64,000 nucleotides of DNA, from contig CM061062.1 in assembly GCA_030762895.1 (NCBI GenBank), forward strand, positions 232,985,879-233,049,878. The letters run 5' to 3'. Under the pieces are notes generated by a model. It searched no databases and was not told where the DNA came from. It saw nothing but the letters and a program-made list of their open reading frames with translations. The translations under genes were made by a program, and so were the position numbers. Source of the stretch: Sophora flavescens. Its lineage: Eukaryota > Streptophyta > Magnoliopsida > Fabales > Fabaceae. This document shows, piece by piece, positions 23,069-33,723 of the stretch. Numbering within the stretch: the stretch's first letter is position 1; each line of letters opens with the position of its first letter.

Positions 23069-24805
23069 ATGGGTAACAATGAAGAAGACGAAAGCTTAAA
23101 GAATGAACTGCTGCAGCAGGAGCAAACAGAACAACAGCCTGACCTACCAAAGGAATGGAGGGCTATCAAAAATCATCCAATTGAAAACATCATTGGTGAA
23201 ATTACAAAGGGGGTAACTACTAGACAATCTCTTAGAAATGCTTGTAATCATATGGCATTTGTGTCTTAAGTAGAACCTTAGAACATAGATGATGCTATAA
23301 TTGATGAACATTGGATGATGGCTATGCAAGATGAGTTAAACCAGTTTGAAAGAAACCAAGTTTGGAAACTAGTGCCTAAACCCAAGAACTGTCAAGTAAT
23401 AGGTACAAAATGGGTGTTTAGGAATAAACTAGATGAAAATGGTATAATTGTAAGAAGCAAGGCTAGATTGGTAGGCAAAGGGTATAACCAAGAAGAAGGC
23501 ATAGATTATGATGAAACATATGCACCAGTAGCAAGATTAGAAGCTATAAGAATGCTACTTGCTTATGCTTGTATAATGGGATTTAAATTGTATCAAATGG
23601 ATGTTAAAAGTGCTTTCTTAAATGGATTTATACAAGAGGAAATGTATGTTGGTCAACCACCTGGTTTTGAGAATAATGAATTGCCTAACCATGTTTATAA
23701 ACTGTCTAAAGCACTATATGGCTTAAAGAAAGCTCCTAGAGCTTGGTATGAATGGTTAAGTAATTTTCTCATTGAAAAATGATTTAAAAGCGGTAAAGTT
23801 GACATAACTTTGTTCACTAAGAAAAAGGCACACAACACCTTACTTGTACAAATATATGTGGATGATATAATTTTTGGTTCCACTAATGACCATTTGTGCA
23901 ATGAGTTTGCAAGTCTTATGCAGAGTGAGTTCGAAATGTCAATGATGGGCGAGCTGAACTTTTTTCTTGGACTGCAAATAAAGCAAACTGAAAATGGAAT
24001 CTTTGTTAGCCAAACCAAGTACTGCAATGAGTTGATCAAGAAGTTTGGCATGGAAAATGCTAAGGAGATGGCTACTCCAATGAGTACCTCCTGTTATTTG
24101 GACAAGGATGAGCAAGGTAAACCTGTTGATGTTTCTAAATTCAGAGGTATGATAGGCTCACTACTTTATCTTACTGATAGTAGGCCAGATATCATGTTTA
24201 GTGTATGTATATGTGCCATATATCAAGCAAATCCAAAAGAATCACACTTAACAACAGTTAAAAGGATAATTAAGTATCTGTTAGGAACAAAAGACATTGG
24301 ATTATGGTATCCTAAGGGAGCTACATGTACTTTAATTATCAATTCAGACTCTAATTTTGCTGGTTGTAAACTAGATAGAAAGAGTACTAGTGGAACTTGC
24401 CATTTACTAGGAAACTCATTAGTATCATGGTTCAGTAAGAAACAATCTAATGCGGCTTTATCCGCTGCAGAAGCTGAATATGTAGTAGCTGGTAGCTGTT
24501 GTGCACATGTTTTATGGATGAAACAACAATTAGTTGATTATGGTGTGCAACTAAACGAAGTTCCTATTAGATGTGACAATACAAGTGCAATTAACTTAAC
24601 TAAGAATCCCATAATGCACTCTAGAACTAAACACATAGAAATCAGACATCATTTCATTAGAGACCACATTCAAAGTAGAGAAATTGAGATTGAATATGTT
24701 GATACAACTAAACAACTTACAGATATTTTTACCAAGCCCTTGAACAAGGAAAGCTTCTTTTTCATTAGAAGAGAATTGGGCATAATTGATCAATCCTATA
24801 TCTAA
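23069..24805 (+). pseudogene. Copia D2 RT-RNase H
   Basis: One frame covers the linker, reverse transcriptase and RNase H. It is interrupted only by stops at 23267, about 23279 and at 23780 (a TGA where copy D has Gly). RT motifs WVFRNKLDENG, EEGIDYDETYAPVARLEAIR and LYQMDVKSAFLNG are followed by the catalytic YVDD at about 23860. RNase H shows LDRKSTSGT, ALSAAEAEY, RCDNTSAINL and HIEIRHHFIRD, the normal copia set. The C-terminus IIDQSYI ends at 24805. Among the retroelement genes in this window this is one of the least damaged RT-RNase H regions. Confidence 0.88.
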
Positions 24806-25167
24806 TCTCTATCCCTCTATCATGAACAATTTTATATGCTATGTTTGAATGTTTAAATGCTTACCTTCTCTATTACTTTGAATGTTTTTTTCTTCACCTT
24901 TTTGATAATGCCAAAAGGGGGAGGAAAAAGTATGATATAGAGAAAGGGAATAATAACAAATTATACAAGCATATGTTGAGGGGGAGCTAATAAGCTTACA
25001 TGATTAATAGGGAATAAATTATCAAATTCTGCTCTGTTAATATTTTTTTTGCTCTGACTGCTTTGATACAGTGATATAAATCTATCAAAAACACTTAGCT
25101 TCTGCTACATTTATACTCTGATCTTATAATTTGTTAAAAGGTTTGTCATAATCAAAAAGAGGGAGAT
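24806..25167 (+). other. Copia D2 3' non-coding region with polypurine tracts
   Basis: Polypurine-rich words occur three times: GCCAAAAGGGGGAGG near 24911, TTGAGGGGGAGC near 24975, and CAAAAAGAGGGAGAT at 25153-25167 right before the LTR. Multiplied polypurine tracts in this region are a described Sirevirus trait. There is no ORF. Confidence 0.8.
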
Positions 25168-25554
25168 TGTTAGACTCAATGACTTAGCGATTTTGATATA
25201 TGAAAAATACAACTTAATGTGTATGCAAGTGTTTTAGTATCAAATAGCAAAGATAGGTATCAAGCAGTGATCAACAAGTTCAGTGAGCAATTAAAGGAAA
25301 ATATTCAAGGAAGAACTTGAAGAAATCAAAAGAGCTACATTGAGGAATCAAATAGAAAAGACAAAGATCAAGGAATCATCAAGACAAGAGCTTAAAGGAG
25401 AAAATAGATTTAAGTCTTAGATGATTTGTAAGAGAAAGAAATCTCTTAGTCACAAAGAAGCTCAATTAAAAAGATGCATGAAGAAAATTAATTTTCATAA
25501 CCTGCATTAAAAGGAATAAGGTTTTGTTAATGAAAATAATTTTTGGAAATAAGA

Positions 25555-25875
25555 AGTGCTCGTCCAAAGCTCTCATCCAACACTGAAGTAATACAAACGC
25601 TCGTCCAAAGTGACAGAAGTGCTCGTCCACTAAAGTGATACAAGCGCTCGTCCAAAGTGACAGAAGTGCTCGTCCACTAAAGTGACACAAGCGCTCGTCC
25701 AAAGTGACAGAAGTGCTCGACCACTGAAGTGACAGAAGTTCTCATCCACTAAAGTGATACAAGGACTCGTCCAAAGTGACAGAAGTGCTCGACCACTAAA
25801 GTGACAGAAGTGCTCGTCCACTGAAGTGACAGAAGCGCTCGTCCACTAAAGTGACATAAGCGCTCGTCCACACAA
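25555..25875 (+). repeat. GCTCGTCCA minisatellite in Copia D U3
   Basis: About a dozen units of 22-25 bp alternate between GCTCGTCCAAAGTGACAGAAGT and GCTCGTCCACTAAAGTGACA. Minus-strand reading frames here (25466-25821) are translations of the repeat, not genes. Confidence 0.9.
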
Positions 25876-26135
25876 GTCTTTGGACTTGCTTAGATCTTAA
25901 TGAGGAGATACGTCCAATGACATGGCATATGGAGATCGTCTACTAGCCCGTCCGAATGTAAAATCTTAATGGCTAGATGGACGGGGTTATTTTCAAGATG
26001 GACGCGCTTATTTTATGGATGTGAATTATATAAGAACTATCAGAATCTTATTTCAAGAACCAGAATCAAGAAAACAGATTTTGTTATCAGAACCAAATCT
26101 GTTTTGATTGATCCCAACAACTATAACTTGTTTTC

Positions 26136-26144
26136 TATATAAAG
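26136..26144 (+). promoter_or_regulatory. LTR TATA box
   Basis: TATATAAAG followed by AGGGATCAAAGG. The equivalent position in LTR D3 (near 62010) reads TATATAAAGAGGGATC, so the box is conserved in the family. Confidence 0.6.
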
Positions 26145-27097
26145 AGGGATCAAAGGAACACTTTTTACGAACAACGAATAACATATCGAATATCATAACA
26201 CAAATCATTCATCATCTTTCTTGAGCTTATTGTGAAAAGTGTGTTTTGTTCTCATAAGTACTTCGATTTGTTTATCTGACTATTGAGAGTTAGGAATCAA
26301 CTTTTGTTTTATTTTTGATTGTAAAGAGAGAGGGAGTCTCTCTGAGTGATTAGGGTGAGGCATCCCTAAGGAAGAACATTGAGGCTCTTCACAAGAGTGT
26401 GGTATCTCGAGGTGAAGGAGTGCTCTGTGGTGTAAATGTTTTTCAAGCTACCTGGCTAAAGCTTGTGTGTTAGTGTGTGAAATCCCACATGTGGAGTGGG
26501 GACTGGATATAGGTCACAGTGGTGGTGACTGAACCAAGATAAATCTGGTTGTGTAGTTTCTCTAAACTCAAACTCCTTTACTTTCTGTTTATGATCAAGA
26601 ACCTGTGATTTTGATGTTTAAAGTTCAATATAATTTCTGTTCCTAATCTGTATAAACTGTATTGAAACCTGAGTCTGATTGCAATCAAGACTGTGTTATG
26701 TGTTCAAAACTGAGTTGATCAAAACCATTCTTGATTAGTGAAACTGAACTATTACTGAAACTAAAACCTGCAAGTTTGTTCTTGATTGTTAATACTTGTA
26801 TCTGAAACTTGCGTAACTTGTACTTAATTGAAACTTGCATAACTTGTACTTAATATTTAAAGGTTTAATCAGTTTTTGTATTTCGTTATTATTGAGTTTT
26901 GAAACCGAACCTATTCTGAATCAATCTTTATTATCTTCATCATCTTCCAATTCAAGATTTTATATAAACCCTTCATTGATCTTGTAAAAGATCCTGAGGC
27001 CACAAATCCGCAACTCTGATTTGAAGAGTTTTTAAGAGGGAAATATTTTTGAAAACTCAATTCACCCCCCTCTTGAGTCGTTGAAGCCAAAACAACA

Positions 27098-27450
27098 AAA
27101 CTAGCATGCTGATCTTTGATTCCTTAACTTGTGAAGAACCCTCATGAGCTAGTGCAAGAGTATCCCAGATTTCTTTAGCTGTGTTATAACTATGAACCTT
27201 GTCATGCTCAGATCTGGTGATAGCTCACATGAGGTAGTGCTTAGCTTGCAAGTTTAGTTGGTGTTGGATTTTCTGCTCTTGAGTCCATTCAGCTCTAGGC
27301 ACTGCAGCTCCAACTTCACTCCTTGGCTCAGTGTAGCCATTTTCTATTAGTTCCCAGATGTCAGAATGCCATCATCCTCATTTTCCAATAATCATAATCA
27401 GTTCCATCAAAGAGAGGGGGTCTGTTAATAGCTTGTCCTTCTGCATCCAT
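27098..27450 (-). pseudogene. Copia E gag N-terminus
   Basis: The ATG at 27450 (minus) gives MDAEGQAINRPPLFDGTDYDYWK, matching the N-terminal motif of copia gag (UBN2-like domain). A frame loss near 27365, shortly after WKMRMMAF, and an in-frame stop near 27220 interrupt it. The following words EIWDTLALAHEGSSQVKESKISML are the conserved second motif of the domain. The frame ends at the D2 LTR. Only about 115 codons remain of a gag expected to be several hundred residues long. Confidence 0.75.
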
Positions 27451-27507
27451 GATTGTAGGAATGTATTGCCTTAGCACTTGTTAGATGCTCAACCCTGTCA
27501 AGGCTGA

Positions 27508-27519
27508 GCTCTGATACCA
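27508..27519 (-). other. primer-binding site, tRNA-Met type
   Basis: GCTCTGATACCA on the plus strand, i.e. TGGTATCAGAGC in the element's orientation, two bases from the LTR end. Confidence 0.88.
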
Positions 27520-27521
27520 AC

Positions 27522-28791
27522 TGAAGTTGGCACAGGCAAACACAAGAAGGGGGGTGGTTGAATTGTGTTTGTTAATTGTTTTTGCAAAAACCCTTTTTGA
27601 GAAATCTTTTCACAAGCAGAAGATAAAAATTTTAAGCACACAAGAAATCATTTTTAAAAGATTAACAAAACCAAAAACAAATCCCACAGTTAGTATAAAT
27701 AAATAAAACTGTAAAAGATAAAGGATAGAAAATTCACTCAGGTACTTTATCCTGGTTCAATCTCTTCCAATCGAGAGCTACTTCCAGTCCCTTCTACTTG
27801 AAGGTTTTTCTCCACTATTTCTAAATAGTTTCTACAACAAGTATTCTACACCTCTCTAGGCTACAAGTATTGCTTTCTTGCCAAGCCTCTTCAGGCTCTA
27901 ATTCAATCACAGAGATTTTTCTAAGATCTTTCTAACTCACTATATGTGAGGGTATGAAGGTTTAAGATCTACTAAATATTTTTACAAATATTCAACCTTA
28001 AGATAACATTAAATGCATGATATCCGTTGAGACTGATAGCTTGATTTTGGCCGTGTTGAAAAGCATCCATTGTTATCAGAAAAGCACAAAATGGAGGCTC
28101 ACTGTTCTGAACAATTGTAACTTAAAAACTTTCTTTCCTCCTATGTGTATAACCCATCTTTTGTCCAGTAATAAAGTTGTCATCGTACAGATCGTTTTGC
28201 AATTCCAATTGTACTATTTACTTTTTGTATTTCCTTGATAGTACTATGAATTTTCTCACAATGAACAAGGCATTAACCAGATAAAACAATTATAAAGAAC
28301 ATATATTCCATCAAAGTTAATATCAATCATTTGAAATAAATTCAATGTGGTCCATATTGCATTAAATCTCATTCAAGGTAGTAATGATATAGAAGATGTA
28401 GAACCGTCTACATGCACTCAGTTTTAGAATGCATTTACACAAGGTTTTATTCTGCTCGTCCACTGATGTGGCAGAAGCGCTCGTCCACACAAGTCTTTGG
28501 ACTTGTTAAGTCTTTAGAGAAACTCCATCCAATGACGTGGCACTATGGACGTCTACTGAATTTTAGTTAGCCATCTACTTAACGATTAAATATAAACAGT
28601 TTAAATAACCTTTGGACGGGTAATTCTTTCCAAGAGTCCAAGCATTGTATACCTTATATTATTTTGGATATTCTTGCATAAATTGAAATCACATGTTATA
28701 TCTCAACTATCACTTTGCCATGCAAATTTAATCCTTTTGTTAACATCAAAACCTAGAGATTAAATAAACCAGAACCACTTTGGTTCCAACA
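27522..28791 (-). repeat. Copia E LTR
   Basis: On the minus strand it begins TGTTGGAACCAAAGTGG and ends AGTGTTTGCC-type sequence with terminal CA. Length is 1270 bp. It carries two GCTCGTCCAC units near 28455-28490 and the words TCCAATGACGTGGCA, shared with family D LTRs and with the internal segment at 53776-53910. On its right is sequence without a polypurine tract, so it is a 5' LTR rather than a 3' LTR. Confidence 0.78.
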
Positions 28792-29678
28792 AGTTGGCCC
28801 AAAAGTAAGAAAGATACAAAGGCCTTTGTAAAACCATAAAAAGGGAACATTCCTTACTTTTTAAAGGAGAGCTACAGATGGCAGTAGGTGGGCAACGTAT
28901 AGCAGCAGCCAAGAAGGTCTTCTTCCTCATCTCCATTGTTCATTTTTGTGCTCCCTTTGTAATGCTTTCTTCTTTATTTTATTTTTTTGCGTTTGTAAGC
29001 TCATCATGAGCTAAACCTCTTAAGCTTTAGGTATTTTATTGTAATGAATGCTTAGATATGTTATGGAATGTTATGTTTTGCATTTTCCTTTATTATGTGT
29101 TGATTGTTGTTTAGTTACGAATGGCCAACTTAATTAAATATCAAGCTTATTTGGTTTGGAAGAATTAAGTAAGTTGAAATTGATAAAGGATAGGGGTTAA
29201 ACCATTAATTGGAAAATTAAATGGTATTGAATAGGCTAGGAATAGTTATTCAAGTCCCTACACTAGTTGGAATGTGCTTAATTAAGTGGGTGGTGTAATT
29301 AATCTGAATCTAGGAATAGAACAAAGTTAATGAACCTAACCCTTAAGTGTTGGAAAACATACTTTTATTTTCCTGGAGTTAAATGTTGCAGCATACATAG
29401 AGCATAATCTAAGATAAGCATGATTTATGATGCATCATACCTAGAGCTATTTTATCCATATTTGACAACACTCTCTTTTCTATTTGCTTGCTTACTTTTA
29501 GTCTTTATTCCAAAGCTTCATTTACTTTTACTTGCACACACACACAACTATTTTTGGTTACTTACTCTAACTCTAGATCATATAATATGGGCTGGAATTT
29601 GCTACAACATTACAATCCTCGTGGGAACGATCTTTTACTTACTCTTTATTACTTGTTACGGTTGTGTATACTTGCACA
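28792..29678 (+). repeat. possible Gypsy LTR, truncated
   Basis: The right end (CCTCGTGGGAACGATC...GTTGTGTATACTTGCACA) has the layout of the ends of plant Gypsy LTRs: a G-rich word, TTTATTACTTG, then TACACTTGC. The left end is cut by the Copia E LTR. No coding region fits; a plus-strand frame at 29420-29854 is hydrophobic and AT-driven, probably chance. The identification rests only on the last 100 bp. Confidence 0.38.
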
Positions 29679-30889
29679 ATCTTAAAGACATGTTTTTAAT
29701 GCAACAATCATCAGCAGGTATTATGGATTTTACAAGTGGTCTATTTGGTGAGGTTTGGATAGGTGAGTGGGTTGGAAAGGTTATTTGTGGTGATGTGGTT
29801 TATGGTTCAGTGTCAGGTTGTGTTGGCAGTGTGGGTCTATACACATCAGTGTGAAGTGATTGTGATGGTGGTATCACAGACAGTGTAGGTGTAGAATCAT
29901 TCTTATTCTCAAATGTTTCTACTAGAGCATCAACTGCTAATTGAACAGGATCATTAGCAGGGATGCTTACCTTAGGAACCACAACAGACTTGGCCTTCCT
30001 TGCAGGTTGCCTCCTGTTAGCAGCAACTGAAGTGGACAGCTTCTGGTTCTTCAAAATATCACCAATAAGGACATTATCCTCATCATCTTCATCTTCATTG
30101 TGAGACAGGATTAGATTCCTGGTTCTCTTTTGAGATGGGGCAGACTGAGGTGCATCAACTGTTTGTTCCCTGATTACAATATCAGTAGCAGGTTTCCTTG
30201 CAGTAGTGGTCTTCCTTCCAATTGTCTTCTTTCTCAGCCCTAGAGTCTCAACATTACTAAGCTCTATCCGTTCTTCCTTAATCTTTAGTCTTTCTTCTTC
30301 TTTGAAAAACTCCACTTGATTTCTCCTTGTTGTTGACATAGTCTCTAAATCTTCCAAAGAGAATATGTGGAAGATTAACCTTTGTCTTAGTTACCAGATT
30401 ACAGAGACAAAACTTGTGCAGGGCAGAAAGATTGTCCTTTGACCCATTTTTGTGAAGAACGGTCCTATTCAACATCTGATCAAGGATTCTAATTTCATCC
30501 TTAGTTTCCACGACCTTCCATGAATGAGTCCTGACCTTGTCAGACCTCATCAGTAGAGAACCAATGACCTCTGGTCCTCCTAGGTCTTGCTCCCAAGTAT
30601 CAACAATGATTAACCCCTCTTGGGCACAGTTGATAGCTTCAGAGATGGTTTTCTCAGACACCACCACTCTCCTACCAAGCACAGTAGCAAATACCTCAGT
30701 GTCTGTAACTTGAGGGTTTCTCTAGAAAGCCTTAATCAAGTCAGGGTAAACAGATACCTTCTCCAGGAAGAGACCATCCCAGCCAGTAGCATTGATGTAC
30801 TTGCTTACATCCACACTGTATTCTTTCAAGATTCCAAAATCGAAATGATACTCAATACCAATATTCAGCTTAGTAACATCATAAGTTGA

Positions 30890-30894
30890 CATAG
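30890..30894. other. target-site duplication, left copy (solo LTR)
   Basis: CATAG, repeated exactly at 32369-32373 on the other side of the LTR. Confidence 0.85.
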
Positions 30895-32368
30895 TGATGA
30901 GTGTGATTTCACCTCATTTTCCATGTACATTTCTGCATGCATTTGCATATAGTTAGGCCATTTTAGTGTTTATTTTGTTTAGTTTTTCCTTTGGAACGGA
31001 TAAGGTGGTATTGTGTGTTGTTTTGCAGATATTCATGATTAAGTGCCCAAGAATTAGCAAGTATGAAGCTTGGATGACTTAGAGCTTTGAAAGATAAGAA
31101 ATTGAGCCAAGCAGAGAGTATCACGGCCTAGCCGTGATGGCCCTCACGGCCGTGAGGGAGCAGTAGCTGAAGAAAGAATTGAGCCAAAAGTCGGAAGGCT
31201 GTCACGGCCTGGCCGTGATGGCTATCACGGCCGTGACGTGTCACCGTGCCAGATCTCCAAAAGTCAGAGACGATCACGGCCTAGCCGTGATGGATATTAC
31301 GGCCGTGATGAATCAGTTGGAAAAGTCAGAGACGATCACGGCCTAGCCGTGATGGCTATCACGGCCGTGACCTGTTTGTTGGAAAAGTCAGAAAGGATCA
31401 CGGCCTAGCCGTGATGAGTATCACGGCCGTGATGAATCAGTAAATGAAGCGGTGCCAAGTCAGAAACCATCACGGCCTGGCCGTGATGGCTGTCACGGCC
31501 GTGACCGGCCACGAGTAATAAAAGAACTGAGCAGAACAGAAGAATGGCAATTCAGAAAACCCTAAAGAAAATCCTCTGCTGCTGTGGCTGTGTGCATCAT
31601 TCCATGGAGCTCTCTCCTTTGTTCATCTCTGTAATTCTCTCTTTTGTTTTGTTTTCAATTATGTGTAACTAAACTCCCCTTTGTTGGGGTTAGACTATTG
31701 CTATCTGAACTTGGTTGTAAAAAATGATTTGATTTTAATACAGTTTCCTTCTTCTTTGTGAGTATATAATTCTATGCTTAATGCTTTCCTAGGCTTGATC
31801 ATCTTAGGAATGATTAGTTGCTTTAATAGACAATTGAAAGGTTGATGTTAAAGCATGCTCATGAATTATATGCCAAGTAGTCCAAGAATCTAGACATAGG
31901 TGTTGGCTACTTGCAATCTTATGAATCTTGTTCTTAATGCAATTTCTCTTATTAGTCCACCTAAGACATTAGGGTTTAATTTGGGACTTTAGGCTCAATG
32001 CACCTAAGACATTAGGCTTGAGTATATTAGAAAAGATTCGATTGTCATAAGTGAAGTAGGAACTGTGTTAGTTATCATTTCATAACAATCAAGGGAGGAT
32101 TAGCTTAGTCTAACCCTAGCAATTCTATCTCATTGTTATTCATCTTTCTGTTTTCACATCAACTGTTTGAGAAAAATCCAAAAAGAACAAAAATATTTTC
32201 TTCTTGTTTGTTTGCTAGATGTTAGAACAACCTTCAATCCAAAATTCGATCGCCTAGATAGTAGTCAAATTTGCGAAGTGGTAATTGTCCACGATCCCTG
32301 AGAACGATATCCGGTCTTACCGTTTTTATTACTTGCAACGAACCGGTACACTTGCCGAGTCCGTGTCA
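30895..32368 (+). repeat. Athila-family solo LTR
   Basis: The LTR is 1474 bp, TGATGAGTG...CCGTGTCA, with a perfect 5-bp duplication CATAG on both sides and no primer site or internal sequence. It is therefore the product of recombination between the two LTRs of an inserted element. The end CGGTACACTTGCCGAGTC matches the Athila 3' LTR at 2843-4380. It contains the most regular of the palindrome arrays (31120-31504). Confidence 0.9.
31120..31504 (+). repeat. six-unit palindrome array in solo LTR
   Basis: Six paired units start near 31120, 31201, 31272, 31335, 31397 and 31469, i.e. every 62-81 bp. Each pair is a long stem ATCACGGC-CTA or CTG-GCCGTGAT, a 4-5 nt gap, then TCACGGCCGTGA or a close variant. 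Between pairs lie spacers including AAAAGTCAGAGACG. The repetition of spacer words shows tandem growth of the unit. Confidence 0.9.
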
Positions 32369-32389
32369 CATAGCAGAAGAATAAGCCAT

Positions 32390-32811
32390 TGAAGAGGTTT
32401 GAAGGTTAGGGTTTTGGAGACAAGGAGAACAAAGTACTCGAGGATTCAAAGAGAAGAGATTGTGAAATTTTTTTCAGAGGGAAATAATGTTACTTAAAAA
32501 GGTTTTGAATGTGAAGAGTTTTCCCAAAGAAAATAAATAAAAAGAAAAGAAAAAAGAAAATGTGTGAAGAAAGATGTAACGAGTACTGATGCGGCACAGG
32601 TTTTTGAAACTGTAAAAAGGCTATTGATGGGTTTGATGGACATAACTGACTCAACATGAGAATATAATTAAATATGTCTTGGGCATAAATTAATGCAAAT
32701 ATAATGATAGATAGCATAGACGAGTCTGATAAAATCATGCAGATAGTCAATGGACACGATGCCTGCTCGATGCACTTTGAGCAATAGACGTGACAAGCAT
32801 TAGACACACAA
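32390..32811 (-). other. Copia E non-coding stretch between RNase H and extra ORF
   Basis: No ORF in the element's orientation is convincing. AT-rich sequence separates the RNase H stop (near 32812) from the ATG at 32389. The short frame 32490-32822 is hydrophobic and probably chance. Confidence 0.5.
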
Positions 32812-33528
32812 TCAATCCACACAAATCATATTAAGATGCTTTCTAATAAAAATAAATCTGTCCTCAGCAAGAGGTTTAGTAAGGATATCTGCCCATTGAT
32901 GGTCAGTATCTACAAATTGTATATCAATTATGCCTTTTTGTACATAATCTCTAATAAAGTGATGTTTAATCTCTATATGCTTAGCCCTTGAATGCAATAT
33001 TGGATTCTTAGATAGATTTATTGCAGCAGTATTATCAAACATGAGTGGAATACTACCTACAATCACATTGTAGTCCTCCAATTTATGTTTGATCCATAGA
33101 AGTTGTGAGCAGCAACTAGCAGCTTAAATATACTCAGCTTCAGCAGTTGATACGGCAATAATACTTTGTCTTTTGCTTGACCATAAGACTAGATTAGATC
33201 CAATGAAGTGGCATCCTCCACTGATACGTTTTCTTTCAATTCTATCTCAAAAATAGTCAGCATCACAACAGCCAACTAATCTGTAATCATTTTTCTTAAA
33301 GCACAAACCCGTATTAGTAGTACCTTTTAAATATCTAAATATTCTTTTAACTGTTGATAAATGAGATTGTCTTGGATCATATTGGAATCGAGCACATAAA
33401 TATACACTAAACATTATGTCAGGTCTAGACGTAGTGAGATACAAGAGAGATCCTATCATACCTCTATATACCTTTTGGTCTACCTTTTTATCTTTATCAT
33501 CTTTGTTCAGTATGGACGTGGGATGCAT
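32812..33528 (-). pseudogene. Copia E RT end and RNase H
   Basis: The minus strand shows the end of RT (HPTSILNKDD, YRGMIGSLLYLT-SRPDIMFSV, KRIFRYLKGT) followed by RNase H (LMFDNTAAINLSKNPILHSRAKHIEIKHH interrupted into shorter words, DILTKPLAEDRF) and a stop near 32812. A stop and frame loss lie between 33120 and 33247. The stretch is continuous in protein order with the part at 33730-34965, apart from the Gypsy fragment in between. Confidence 0.8.
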
Positions 33529-33723
33529 GATAAACCATTGGTTCAATTCATGTGTTAGTCCAATTCATGTGGTCCCGAAGAAAGGTGGCACAACCGTGGT
33601 GGTCAATGAGAATAATGAAATAATTCCAACAAGAACCATTACGGGGTGGAGATTTTGCATTGACTATAGAAAGTTAGATGATGCAACGAGAAAAGATCAC
33701 TTCCCTCTTCCACTCATTGATCA
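33529..33723 (+). pseudogene. Gypsy RT fragment inside Copia E, copy 1
   Basis: The plus strand encodes RT N-terminal words of an Athila-like Gypsy element (VSPIHVVPKKGG, NNEIIPTRT, DYRKLDDATRKDHFPLP). It is bounded on both sides by the palindromic hexamer ATGCAT (33523-33528 and 33724-33729). The flanking Copia E protein is continuous if the insert and one ATGCAT are removed. A longer version of the same fragment lies at 57463-57855. Confidence 0.8.

Larger units (their letters stand above)
20740..27097 (+). mobile_element. Copia family D (Sirevirus-like), copy D2
   Basis: This consists of a truncated 5' LTR, primer site, gag, linker, RT, RNase H, repeated polypurine tracts and a complete 3' LTR. 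Protease and integrase are absent through a deletion near 23045, so the copy is non-autonomous. The extra ORF seen in the other family D copy (53915-55201) is also absent. The truncated 5' LTR joins the tail of Copia A directly, so no target duplication can be read. Confidence 0.85.
25168..27097 (+). repeat. Copia D2 3' LTR
   Basis: The LTR is 1930 bp, TGTTAGACTCAATG...AACAACA. It contains a minisatellite (25555-25875), a TATA box (26136-26144) and the GGTGAAGGAGTGCTCTGTGG stretch common to LTRs D1 and D3. It is followed by Copia E gag on the other strand. Confidence 0.88.
27098..28791 (-). mobile_element. Copia family E, 5' end (LTR and gag start), minus strand
   Basis: Read on the minus strand: LTR, primer-binding site, start of gag, then a sharp switch at 27097 to the family D 3' LTR. 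Family D probably inserted into, or was joined to, this gag. The rest of the element is not found directly left of D2, so a deletion or rearrangement must have followed. Confidence 0.72.
29800..32389 (-). pseudogene. extra (env-position) ORF of Copia E, split by a solo LTR
   Basis: On the minus strand an ORF starts MAYSSAM at 32389, is broken by the solo LTR 30895-32368, and goes on as STYDVTKLNIGIEYHF. A TAG near 30722 and a frameshift near 30340 interrupt it. The second frame (to 29800) is Lys/Glu/Thr-rich with SQKRTRN and an acidic DEDDEDN stretch. The first 200 residues look globular (LGRRVVVSEKTISEAINCAQEG), with a general plan like the ORFs at 19603-20739 and 53915-55201. Removing one copy of the duplicated CATAG and the LTR joins the two parts in frame, which supports the call. 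It lies downstream of RNase H of the same strand (32812-33081). Function unknown; no membrane segment seen. Confidence 0.6.

Noticed and set aside
25466..25821. minus-strand ORFs with repeated Cys/His/Trp words
   Set aside because: They are translations of the GCTCGTCCA minisatellite, whose unit length keeps a frame open.
29420..29854. plus-strand hydrophobic ORF of 144 codons
   Set aside because: AT-driven Leu/Phe/Tyr content, crosses the end of a putative LTR and overlaps the end of the Copia E extra ORF on the other strand.
31120..31504. CRISPR-like array
   Set aside because: The regular repeats are palindromic stems, the spacers are also repeated, and the region lies in a plant LTR with a target duplication; there are no cas genes.
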